Source: Ottelia alismoides (taxonomy: Eukaryota; Streptophyta; Magnoliopsida; Alismatales; Hydrocharitaceae). From it: 64,000 nucleotides of DNA. The translations under genes were made by a program, and so were the position numbers. The stretch lies in NCBI GenBank assembly GCA_037367405.1, contig JAZKJV010003259.1:839001-903000 (forward strand), read 5' to 3'. This document shows, one piece after another, positions 11,613 to 22,444 of the stretch; positions within the stretch are counted from its first letter, which is position 1; each line of letters begins with the position of its first letter. The notes beneath the pieces are model-generated. The model was given only the letters and a program-made list of their open reading frames with translations, was not told where the DNA came from and did not search any database.

Positions 11613-12178
11613 GACAAGTGAGAAAGACGTCCCCATGTGCCATCGGAAACATACGTATTCGCTTCGTATCTTGTGTATTCCGATGAATAACATTTACCCC
11701 GGCTGTCTAATTATTTAGGTTTTAGTAAATAGGAAAATAGGAAAAATCCTGTGATGGGTCAATATCTTTCGGGTGACCGGGAGCGCCACGTTAACCGTGG
11801 GTACCAATTTACGCGGTGAGCACGTCGGAATGTTCCACGTGGACGGAAGCCACATGGTCGCGTTCATACGTTGCTGTTGGTTGGTGTTTCCTTCCTTCTT
11901 CCTTCAACGTTCCACCGAGATGGTATCATTCTTTGTCCGCCATGGGTGCATACTGTAGGTAGGGAATAGAGAATAAGCCTATTTCTCTTGGGCGAGGGAG
12001 ATATTTATTTATTTATTTATTTATTTGTTACTGTGTCTTATGAATACTGCCGGTTATAGGTTCATAGAGCTTTATTTTTCTTCCAGGCCTCTCTCGTTAA
12101 AGTGGAAACAGCTACGAATATATGACATGGATATAGGAGATGCATGTCTTTGTCCTTGCAGATATTTGTTATGTATTC
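11613..12178. other. EXO70 upstream region, no gene seen
   Basis: Mixed-composition DNA between the EXO70 promoter and the hAT-like element. It contains a CACGTG G-box (about 11837-11842, within TTCCACGTGGAC) and a run of TTTA units near 12005-12030. No coding region is supported. Confidence 0.5.
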
Positions 12179-12489
12179 GTTAGAACCAAGGTTTTGAAAT
12201 CGAACAGGAAACAGAATCGGAAACTTTGTTAAAATGGTCGGATCAGGTCAAACCATGTAATCAAATCGGTTCAACCGGATGACGACGTCATCATTATTTA
12301 ACATCGTATTAAATCAGATCAGTTAAAAAAAGTAGTTGAACCGACTAATCAAACCGAAATGAAATAATATATATAATATACACTTAATATACTTGAAATA
12401 TATAAAAAATACATGGATAATGTATATATTTCACACTATACATAAAGTATTTTTCTTATACACCATCAAATATCATACATATCATATAT

Positions 12490-12856
12490 ATATGGGGGTG
12501 ATGGGCTGCCCCGCCCCATTTTTTGGTATTTTTTTATTTTTTTTGAAAAATATCGACATGTATATTCATCCCTATATCCCTCATATATGCCATTCGAATT
12601 TCGTCAGAAACAAAGACTCCTACGGCCTCCATCCAGACATGATCGATTTAAGAAATCCTGCGACCGTTAAAAAATGACATATGGATGGAGGTCGTAGAAG
12701 TCTCTGTTTCTGACGAAATTTGAATGACACATAGGAGGGATATAGGGATGAATATACATGATTTTATTTTTCCAAAAAAATAAAAAAATTTGTCAAAAAA
12801 TGGGATGGGGGCAGCCATGTTGGCTACCCCTAGGGGGGCAACCCCATTTTTCGCTA
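12490..12856. mobile_element. Foldback (long inverted repeat) element
   Basis: The arm at 12504-12635 is the near-complete reverse complement of 12681-12816. Both arms contain CATGTATATTCATCCCTATA and TTTCGTCAGAAACA, separated by a loop of about 45 bases. Outside the arms are TA repeats (ATATATAT) and G/C-rich tips (GGCTGCCCC against GGGGCAGCC), so the insertion target may have been TA-rich. No coding capacity is seen. It lies inside the 1321-bp hAT-like element. Confidence 0.7.
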
Positions 12857-12933
12857 TATATATAATTTGGACTAGATGCTATATAACATGATAATAGTTT
12901 AATTATATTTGAATACTAATATATGCAAAATGT

Positions 12934-13355
12934 TGTGTTAGTGTAGCTGGTTAGAAGGGTGAAATAGGGGACCAAAGTTCTTGTGTTCAACTCCTACAAC
13001 TAACAAAGTTCTTGTTGTGCTTCCGGTTTGGGCGGACCTGGGACTGGGGTGGGTTGGGTGAGCTAGTGTCGAGGTTTTTTGTAGGGAGCTAGTTGCGGCC
13101 AAGCACCGGCCGAAATTGGAGTTGTTGCAGCCTCTTGCGTTGGTTTGGTCTATTTGGCTGGCTAGAGTGACTTGTTGTTTTCTAGCCATGGGTTTTGCAA
13201 GGAATTCGTCTGTATCCGTGCGTCGGGGTTATTGCACTCTTGGGTTGTCTAGAGTGCTTTCTTTGTTGTCTCCTGTTTTTTGTTTTTGCTTCGTTTTAAT
13301 ATATTTAAGGGGTGAATGCCTATGAGTGTCTCCCACTTTCCTGGCTTAAAAAAAA
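12934..13355 (+). mobile_element. tRNA-derived SINE candidate
   Basis: TAGCTGGTTAGAAGG (12944-12958) fits an RNA polymerase III A box and GTTCAACTCC (12985-12994) fits a B box, at normal tRNA-like spacing. The unit continues about 360 bases with no open frame and ends in a run of A (13348-13355). Flanking duplications are not clear; only a weak AAATG is shared. It is nested in the hAT-like element at 12187-13507. Confidence 0.5.
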
Positions 13356-13515
13356 TTAAATGCGATTCAACTTCGGTTAGACCTGGTTAAACTAGGTCAA
13401 AAAAATAAGTTGAACTGGATGTGTTAACTAAAATTTGAATAGTCGAACCGAACCAGTATAAACCGGTTGGTCGAACCGGTCGATCTGGTCCGGTTTTAAA
13501 AACACTGGTTAGAAC

Positions 13516-15180
13516 AAGTAACGAGATTAATCTATGGAATCCGTAATTACTGGAATTCTCAAGACAATAAGTACGTGAGAACACAGAACAACCGAAATGG
13601 AAACCTTGATATCACTAAAGCATCCTTGTGGACTTTCCTCGAAGAAGATTTCACCTTCACTCCACCAGCCGGTGGATAGGGTATTGGGGGCTCACAGACG
13701 ACGTCGGCCTACCAATGTGGAAGTGTTGCATGTGGAGGTGAATTTCCACTTTGTATAATCGTATGGAGTCAGAAATCTAAATCTGCACGTAGAATGATTT
13801 ATATTTATCTTATTAAAAAAATAAAAGCTCAAAAGTCAAAGGTACGGTATAAAAATACGATGTGCTTTTGCTTTAATTAATTTGTATAAAAAAATAACAA
13901 TTAAGCAGTGATGTCCAGTTCTGCTACCCATTGAGAGGATCAAGTTCCACAACCACCCTATCAAACAATCACAAATATATAGTTTCTTTGATTCTCTCTT
14001 GAAGGGTTGTTAGAATATATGAATTTCCTTCTCATTGAAAGTTACATCTCTTGTTCAATGCCGGTGAAATAGGCTGCTTTCGATTCCTTCGTTGTGGTTA
14101 TTTAGTTGTGAAGAGGTCACCTTTCAAACCCAATTTTAGAAGGACAAAATCTTTCCTACCTAATCTTCCTTGAAAAGTCTTTTCATGCTTCTCCATATTC
14201 TCACGAGGAGAGTAGTAATTGGAATTAAAGCAAGAGGTATTGTAATTGTATTTTTTTTTTTGAAATTTCGATTTCCAAAATCTAACCTTATAGATTATAT
14301 CTTCGACTAATGTTTCATGTATCTTCTAAATTTTGCTTGAATTCGTGGACATTTGCATGTGTCTTATTGAAGATTATATTTTCAACTTGGATGCTCCTCC
14401 CAGATCTGATTCGACGGTGGAAAATTAGGCGCTAATGTATAGTTGAGATCAGATCTTGGACTCCTCTTCTAAACCCGATGGTGCTAGAGGGTGATGGAAT
14501 AACACAGTATAAGGTATACTCTCTTGGACTTGGATCGAGCTAATCTCGATCGAGAGAGAAAGGATCAGGACTACAATTTCCTCAGCGGCTTCTTGGTGTG
14601 GATATACTTCTAATGAGTGGCTATCAAAGATCCAAATCCTGTTGAGAAGGGAGCTGGAGATGCTTAGATCATATCCAAATGCTTCGATCTAAGATGCCTC
14701 CGTTTTAGACTCGCACCGATAATGATTTCAGCTGACATGAGCTTCATTGCTCGGTCCTGAAGAGAAACAAAGAGTGTGAGCGGTTGAGTGGATTTGGGCT
14801 TAGCATAGGTTAGGGATGGAACCCAAATGTCAAGACCTTATTAGAGATCATATCTGGTGATTAGAATGTAGAGAGGGTGTGTAGAACTGCATGCTGATGA
14901 GGGTGGGGTTATTATCATGGTTTGGGATCGAGCAAGGAGGTGATGGACCTTCGATCATAGTGATTAGAGACTTGGGAGTGGTTCTATTTCTATAGATATG
15001 AAATCCTACGGGAATCGAAAAAAATTGAAGATCTAAGGCTACCTGATGGAGGAAGTGCCTGGGCTGGAGGTGAAGGACCTTTGGGTGATTGCCTCGACAA
15101 CGCAGTGGTGTCAGATGTTGGAGCTCGCTCAAGGCTTAGCTCCGGCGAAGCTTCATCAGATCAGAGGCACGATTGCTCCA
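13516..15180. other. Intergenic DNA, nothing identified
   Basis: Mixed AT-rich DNA between the hAT-like element and the first base of copy C's LTR. Short frames exist but none resembles a protein. Moderately GC-rich parts at 13650-13740 and 14390-15130 could be decayed transposon sequence, but I see no termini or domains. Confidence 0.45.
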
Positions 15181-16230
15181 TGATGACGCGAAAATCGATG
15201 CGGTTAAGGTGGAAGATAAATCACAATTGTCGTTGTTCTCAACCGCGCGATTCGGTCAACGAGAAAAATTAATGAACCACTCAAAATAAAGGATGAATCA
15301 AGAAAGAAATGTGTACAATGTGTAAGCGGTCTTTTCGCTATTCTTTTTACCTGGTATAGCGACCAGGGTCGAACACAAGGAGCACGATTTAAAAACTAAG
15401 TAGCCAAATTTCAGAGTTATTTTTTTAGTGGTTTTTTACTTTTATATTTTTTTGTATTTTTCGAATAAGCACATAATGCACAGAAACACACACACAATAC
15501 TCTTTTTGGATTTTTCTAGAATTTTCTACACTTTTTTAGAATTTTATAAATGAAAAAGGCACAAAAATTGGTTTGAAAATAAAGCACAACAAAATACAGC
15601 TACAGGAATTTTTTGTAGAATTTTTAGGCACTTTTGCGATTTTTATGAATTTTCAAAGTTTAAACATGCAAAAAGACACAGTTTTTGATTTTTTAAATAT
15701 ATTATACGACAACAAAAGTTGATGAAAACTTTATACAATGACAAGCACTAAAGAAGGACCATATGTGATTTTTTTCAGAATTTTTCAAAACATAAAAATG
15801 TTTATTTCAGTCAGAAGAACATGCAAATTATTGTTCTGAAAAGCAGGGACGTAGTTGCAAATAAACAAAGTTTCTGCACATAAGATAACAAAAAAAACTG
15901 CAGGATTAAAGATGAAATTTACCCCATTTATAATTTTAAATTAAAATGCTGCTAGGGCTTCCTTCGTTTCCAGTTTAAGGGGGGCACCCGCCGCCGCCTC
16001 CAACAGGAGGAGCAGGAGGCGCGGTGCTCGTTGGCGGATCGGGGCGGGCGGTGAACGTGGACGGCTCGGCGGCGCCGGTGGGATATGGCGGAGGAGCGGA
16101 CCCGCGCGCGAGCGTGGAGGAGGGCTGGCTTCGGACGGCGGGCCACGCGCGGGCGTGGAGGAGTGCCAGGCGGAGGTCGCTGGAGGTGGCAGCTGGAGGG
16201 AGCGGCGACCCGGAAGGGGTCTACGCGCAG

Positions 16231-19200
16231 GCGGGTGATGACACGAAAACCCGAGCGACTAAGGTATAAGGTACAGAAAATAGGTCGTTGCGACCTCGAT
16301 CACTCAGATGTGTCAATCAAGAAAAATGAACCACTACTGAAAATAAAATCAATCAAGCACGAAGCAAGAAGAGGTCCTGCTATGAGATTAACCTGGTATA
16401 GCACCCAGGGTCGAACTCAAGGAGCACGGGTTGGCCGAAGGCCTACGAAGTAGTAAAAATGAATAAAATAAAAGACAAAATATTTTTTAGTGGTTTTTAA
16501 TGATTTTTATATTTTTTGGGATTTTTAATATGTGAAGAAAATAAAAGAAAACAAAAACAATCACACTTTAGGAAATTATTTAATGCATCAAAAATCAAGC
16601 AAAAATTCAAACAAAAATATTTTTATATTTTTTATGTTTTTTAATGTTTTTGATGAATTTTTGGAATTTTTATGATGTATATTTTATTTTCTAAAAATCA
16701 AACAGTAGCAAAAATGCAAGGTACTGTCCAGCCAGGCCCAAAATCCCTAGATAAAATATCTAAGGACCTTAAAAGGGCCTGGAGGTATTTTTCCTGTAAA
16801 CTAGGTAAAACAAGGAAAATTTGAGTACCAAAATTATTGTTTTTGGGTTTTTAGGTTATTTAATAGAATTTTTAGGGGTTTTTAGGTGTTTTTAAGTTTT
16901 TATGGTTTTTAAGAAGTGAAAAATAGCCAAAATTGGCTAGAAAATCAAAGAACACAAAATAAACAGTACCTAATTTTTATAGAATTTTTAGGGGGTTTTT
17001 ATATTTTTTTGGGGTTTTTAACTCTAGACAATAGCAAAAATGTAGGTTTTTAAATTTTTAAAAATAGCAAATAAACTCAGAAATGTCCTCAAAAATTCTC
17101 AAAAATCCTACTCCATGGCAGAGCCATGTGTCAAATTTTCATCGAAATTGGAGGTGATTTGATATTTTATTCAAAAATCACAAGAGAGTACTGTGCACAA
17201 GGACTGAAATGCAAATACCCAAAGTTCTGGGGCACTCGGTGCAAAATACCCAGCAAAACACGCGCGAGGCGCGTGCCTGGGGCACTCAGGGACCTCTATG
17301 TAATAAAAATAAGGTCCGGGGACTAATTGGTAACACGTACCAAAAGTCCGAGGGCCTTAGTTGCAATTTACCCTAAAATAAACGCACATGCGGAATAAAA
17401 CCATTCATAGGGGTATAAATGCAATTATCAAAAAACTTCTTTCATTTCAGAACCATCCAGAACTACAAGGGCATATGATGCAAATAACCCAAAAATACAC
17501 GTGACGAAGCACATGGCTCACACAGGCAGGGGTATATAAGCAAATACTCTAAAGTGCAGGGTCCATTATGCAAATAAACCTAAAGCTAAATAACGTGCTT
17601 AAACATTTACAAGACTCAAATGAAATAAAACTAAGATAAGGGCATAAGGGTAATTTACCCTTTATTAACTGGAGCTGACGGATGGCCGCCACGTGGCGAT
17701 CGGACGGTCAGGAAAGGGGGCGGCTCTCAACACTGCTGCTCTGGTCGATCCAACGGTCCAGGCCAGGACACGTGTGGATCTAAGGCCTGGATCTGTCTCC
17801 TCGGATCTGACGTCCACGCGCGCTCCAGAGATGGACGGTGGTGATCAACACTGGAGCGAGGAGAGCAATCCAACAGCTCTCGAGGGTGCTGGATGAACTG
17901 ATGGCCGGCGAACTTCGCCGGCCTCGTGAAGGCGCCTCCGGCCTCCTCTGCTGCGCCTGAAGATCGGAGAAGCTCCGGCGTGAAGATGCGCAGCTGCTGT
18001 GGGTCTTCGATGCCCCAGCTGAGCTCGGATGAGCTCCGATGAGGGTGGCGGAGCTGAAGCTCCTGGGCTAGATGTCGAGAGGCCTCAGATGGCCTCTGCT
18101 AGTCCTGCAAAACAGCTCAGAAACTTCGCGGGTCGAGGGCAAAGTGCCTCGACCCGGTTAGGCGGCGTGAAGGTGAAGGGTGCGTCGGTGTGGGCGAACC
18201 CCAGCGATGCGACGGCGAAGGGGTTCGAACCCCAGCTCCTGTGCGAGCTGGGTTGAACGGAGGGGCGGAGAAGGTGCGTGGAAGGAAGGCGGAGGTGATG
18301 GTTGATTCTGATGGTCGAACGGGAAGGCGAGGCGGTCGGAATCGGTGAAAATCGAGGGCGGCGCGATTTGGGGCTAATCGGAAATTAGACTAAATGGAGG
18401 AGCTACGGGACTACCTGGGTGGATGAACTGACTGGGCTGGAGCTGGGGAAGCTCCCGATCGTAGCCTCGAGGGACGTCTGGGCCCGAGGCTCGGAGCTCG
18501 CACCACTGGCGGAGCTACGGCGGAGCTACTCGCCGGATCAGAGGTCCGACCACTCTCTCCTCTCTACGACACGGTCAACCTGGAGCTGTCACCTCGGGGG
18601 TGGCTGTGGAGGTCACGGGACGAAGGAATGGGGAGCCAAAGATGCTCAAAATGGGTGGCGGAGCTGGGCTTAAGTATGCTGGCGGGTCCGGGAAAAAGGG
18701 CGCGGGTAGGGCGATGTAGCGCGCGGATCCCGAGGCGAAGGCTCCGGCGAGGTTGTCGGGTATGACGTGAGCAATCCGGACCCTGGATTTGGGCAAAAGG
18801 GAGTCGAGTCTGCATGGGAAAAAATCCGAGAAATGGGTCGGGCGCAGCAGACCCGTGGGAAGTGGTCCTGGGGGGGCGGGGGGAGTTGACCGGGCGGTCA
18901 ACATCCCCCAGGGCCAATGGATGAAGGCCACGTGGCTGGATCTTGAGATGACAAATGGAGGTAGCTAGGGCCCGATTCAGCCAAAACTCAAAACATAAAA
19001 TATTTTTATTTTATTTTTTTCTATTTTTTGGTGATTTTTAATTAATTTTTGGAAATAAAAATGAGGTATTTACATTATATAGCTATATATAGGTTATATA
19101 CAATATGTAGGCTTTTGATTTTTGATTTTTAATTATTATTTTTATACAATTTTATTCCTATTTTATATTTTATTTATTTATAGTATAAAATAAGGAATAA

Positions 19201-19865
19201 AAGGGTGTTTTTATTTTATTTTTATTATTTATATACATAGGTAAAATAAGTAGATATGTACATTTATATACATGGTATATGTACAATGTATTTTTGTATT
19301 TTTGATTTTTCTATTTTTATGTTGTTTTGATTTTATTTCTTTTTATTTTATTTATTTACAATATATAGTATAGTGTATTTACAAGAAGTTTGGAAAATGA
19401 CTTTATTTATTTACAAGGTTAAATAAATATAGGAACATGGTTTATGTACATGATGAAAGGGTATTTTTGATCTTTTTGCTTTTTAACTTTTTATTTTGTT
19501 TTTATCTTTTATAAATATATACAAGTATTTACAAACATATTTTTGGTTGAGGAAAATATAGTTTTATTTATTTACACAAATATTTACACATGAGCCCCTA
19601 TCTCCCTCTACTTTGGCTTTTATGCGGTCAGGCCCATGCTGAGCCCTCCCTTGGGTTAGGTTGCTCAATATTTATTCTAAATATTTCCCTCTTTTTCTTT
19701 AATCTTTATTCTTTTATTTTTGCACAAAACATGCTAATTATAAGTTTTTACACAATGCATGCTTTTGGTAATTATTTATATTTACATATATCTACATGCA
19801 TTTGCAAAGGTTTTTATAGCTAAAATATAAGAATAAAGAGTGATGAATGGGTATTCATCAGCGGG
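16231..19865 (-). mobile_element. Solo LTR copy B with GCGGG target duplications
   Basis: The LTR occupies 16236-19860 (3625 bp, minus orientation), starting TGATGAATACCC at 19860 and ending GTGTCATCA at 16236. GCGGG lies directly outside each end (16231-16235 and 19861-19865). There is no internal region, so this is a solo LTR left by recombination between the two LTRs of a full element. It contains the palindromic TTGACC block (18885-18902) and the CGGGTCGAGG hairpin near 18130. The TATA position is degenerate. It sits inside the GC-rich part of copy C's LTR. Confidence 0.92.
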
Positions 19866-20609
19866 TGGCTGAGAGGTGTGTACGCCGCCGCGCTGGAGGA
19901 TGCGCGGGAGGACCGCCGCTGCGGAGCCCAGGGAGAAGGCGCGAGAGGCGCGCCGATCTGGAGACGCGCGGCGATGGCGGAGAGCAGGGACTGCTACGGC
20001 TGCAAGGGAGGTGGCACGCGCGGGGGTTCCGCGCGCTGGAAGGCGCGGCTGGAGCGTGAACTGGAGAAGGAGGAGGTGCGCGTCGACGCGCCGCCTGCGC
20101 GTGGGGGAGCCGCCTGGGCGCGCCGGTGATCTGGAGGCGCGGAGGTGCGTCGCATGGGCAGAGGTGCGCTGGGAGGATGGAGGGGCGCGTACCGCGCAGG
20201 GGCGCGAAGCGGGCGACGCGGTCGTGCGGCCCGCGCACGGGCGGTGCCTGGAGGAGGGGACGCGGGAGCACGGCCTGCCGGTGGTGGGTGCAGGGCCGCG
20301 GGCCGCGCCGCTCGAGGCGGAGCAGGAGGGGGACCGCGGGATTGGTTGGCGGTTGGGCCTGACGCCGGGATTGGTCCCGCGCTAGGCTGTGGGCGGCTGA
20401 CGGGAGGTCGGCAAGGGGCGGTGGGGGTGATGACCCACCGTCACCTGCTTGTGATTTATTTATTTTTTTTTAATTTTTTATTTTTTTTGTTTTTTTTGTT
20501 GAATTTTTTATTTATGTATGATCAGCAGATAATAAAAGGAAATTTTTGATTTGTTAGAAAATATACACAGAGATGAGATTGAAAAAGAATGTTTTTTTAT
20601 TATTATTCT

Positions 20610-20770
20610 CCTGCAAAACAGAATGTTAGAGATAAAGAGAAAAAATCTTTTTATGTTTCCTTTATATTATCCTGCAAAACAAATGTTAGATATAAGAAGA
20701 AGAACAAAAATTTTATTGTTTTTTTTACTTCTTCCTGCAAAAACAACTGTGAGATAAACAGGGAGAATCC
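20610..20770. repeat. Three tandem units of about 62 bp in C's LTR
   Basis: Units starting CCTGCAAAACA at 20610, 20671 and 20734 each continue with a GTTAGA-GATAA-like stretch and an A/T-rich spacer. The units have diverged, so this is an old local amplification specific to copy C's LTR. Confidence 0.6.
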
Positions 20771-22444
20771 TTATATGATTTTTTTTATTTTTTTTATTTT
20801 TTTTATTTTTTTATTTACGCACAATAATAGGAAATTTGAATGGGTTCGGATCCGCGAAATGGGAGAAAGATCCGTGAATCCGACTACCGTACGTGGTCGG
20901 ATGTGAGAGGTTGTGCGAGGTAGAATGTGAATATGGAGGGATAACGAAATGAGATGAAAATCGGTGTCGGATGTGGATTAAAGTGTGATTGAAATTTTTG
21001 AGACTTTTTTAATCTAAAAATTACTCCCTACTCCTACGCTAAGATCTAAGCCTACAATTACCTAGGGAAAAAGACAAGTAAAATTGGGATCTCACCTCGG
21101 GGATCGGACAAGCCATGATGGCCTCGACGAAGCTCACGCCGCTGTCACCGACTGGATCGGAGGCTAGGACCCTCTTCAACAAGAAATCTTCTCGGAAACC
21201 GGGCTCCTCTCCGCCAAAGATTGATCCCGTGTGAATGAGGGAGGAGGAGCCCATTAAAAAGAGAAGAAAATCAAAAATGGAAGATATTCACAAATGAGGA
21301 AAGTGTTTATTTGTTAATTAAATAAAATAATTGAATAAATAAAATAAATAATTAATTAAGAACGAATTTCGTAATTAATTAAAATAAATAAATTAAATAA
21401 TTCCCAAAAATCAATTATCCACCTTAATGGTGGCTATTTAAGGCACAAAATCAAATCTTTACATAAAAGGTAAGTTATCAAATCAAATGAATTCAAATAA
21501 ATCAATAAATTAAATAATTACATATGATTTCGTAATTAAATAAATTAAATTAATTAATGTGAGACAATTAATTTTTTTGGTAATTTTTATTTAAGGAAAT
21601 TAATTGTATACATATATTATACACATATAATACAATATACATAGGTACATATAAGGAAATATTTTTATAAAAGATTTTTTAAATTTTTATATTTTTTTTA
21701 TTTTTTATTTTTAATGAAAGTAGTATTTACAAATATATATATTATAAAAATAAATATGAATAAAATATATACAACAAGTATATGGGAAAACTGTACAAAA
21801 CACCCCAGAAAATTGAATTTTTAACCGTTAACTCCAAAAAGTACGAAACCACAGCCATTTGAAAGATAATTTAATTTATAGTATGTTGGAAGTGAGTTTG
21901 GTTCAATTTGAGCTTGTATGGAGCCGGAATTGATGTTTCAATTATCACTTTGTGGCTTTTTCTGGGTGTAATTATTTGCAATATATACAATATTTTATTT
22001 TACAAATATTTTTATTATTTACAACACAATTTTATTTACAACTTTTATTTACGAAAATAATTAGTTTGAGGTCACATTATGTACAGATAAAATAATGTAA
22101 GTTTTGTATAAATATACATGAAAAATATTTACAAGATATTTTTGATTTTTCTGACAAACGACCCTATCTCCCCCTACTTTATTCCTGGTCGATCAGGTCA
22201 AGTCTTGACCTTCTCTCGAGGTTTGGGTCAGTCTGTATTTATTGCATAACTACATCCTTTATTTTTCTTTTCTTTTTCTTTTCTTCTTTATTCTTTTATT
22301 TATGTACAAAAAGTGTTAAAAATGCAATTTTAATAAATGCATGCAAAATGGTAAAATTATGAAATTAAAGGGTATTTACATGTGTTTGACTAAGAAAATG
22401 AAGCTAAAATAAAAGAATAAAGGCGATGAATCGTGGATTCATCA

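Larger units (their letters stand above)
12187..13507. mobile_element. hAT-like non-autonomous element (1321 bp) with perfect 8-bp duplication
   Basis: The left end is CAAGGTTTTGAAATCG. The reverse complement of the right end is CAGTGTTTTTAAAACCGG, an imperfect inverted repeat of the CAGTGTTTTNAAAACC type found in plant hAT-like MITEs. GTTAGAAC occurs directly outside both ends (12179-12186 and 13508-13515). Both outer parts are rich in GAACCGG/CCGGTTC motifs. The middle is taken up by two younger insertions, a foldback element and a SINE, so the original element was probably about 0.5 kb. No transposase frame is visible. Confidence 0.75.
15181..22444 (-). repeat. 3' LTR of copy C, divergent Athila-type LTR, split by solo LTR B
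   Basis: Read on the minus strand the LTR begins TGATGAATCCACGATTCATC at 22444 and ends in CGCGTCATCA at 15181. Removing solo LTR B and one duplication leaves about 3.63 kb, the same length as the other LTRs. Only the two tips and the conserved GTGTTCGACCCTGG/CTATACCAGG block (near 15350-15390) clearly match the other copies. The middle, including a very GC-rich part at 15950-16235 and 19866-20430, is unrelated. The polypurine tract and internal region follow at 22445. Confidence 0.8.

Noticed and set aside
12985..12994. Functional tRNA gene at the B-box-like sequence
   Set aside because: No cloverleaf can be drawn. The A and B boxes fit a SINE head better.
19876..20385. Several overlapping open frames in the GC-rich LTR part of C
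   Set aside because: All frames are open because of GC content. The translations are arginine- and alanine-rich with no domain.
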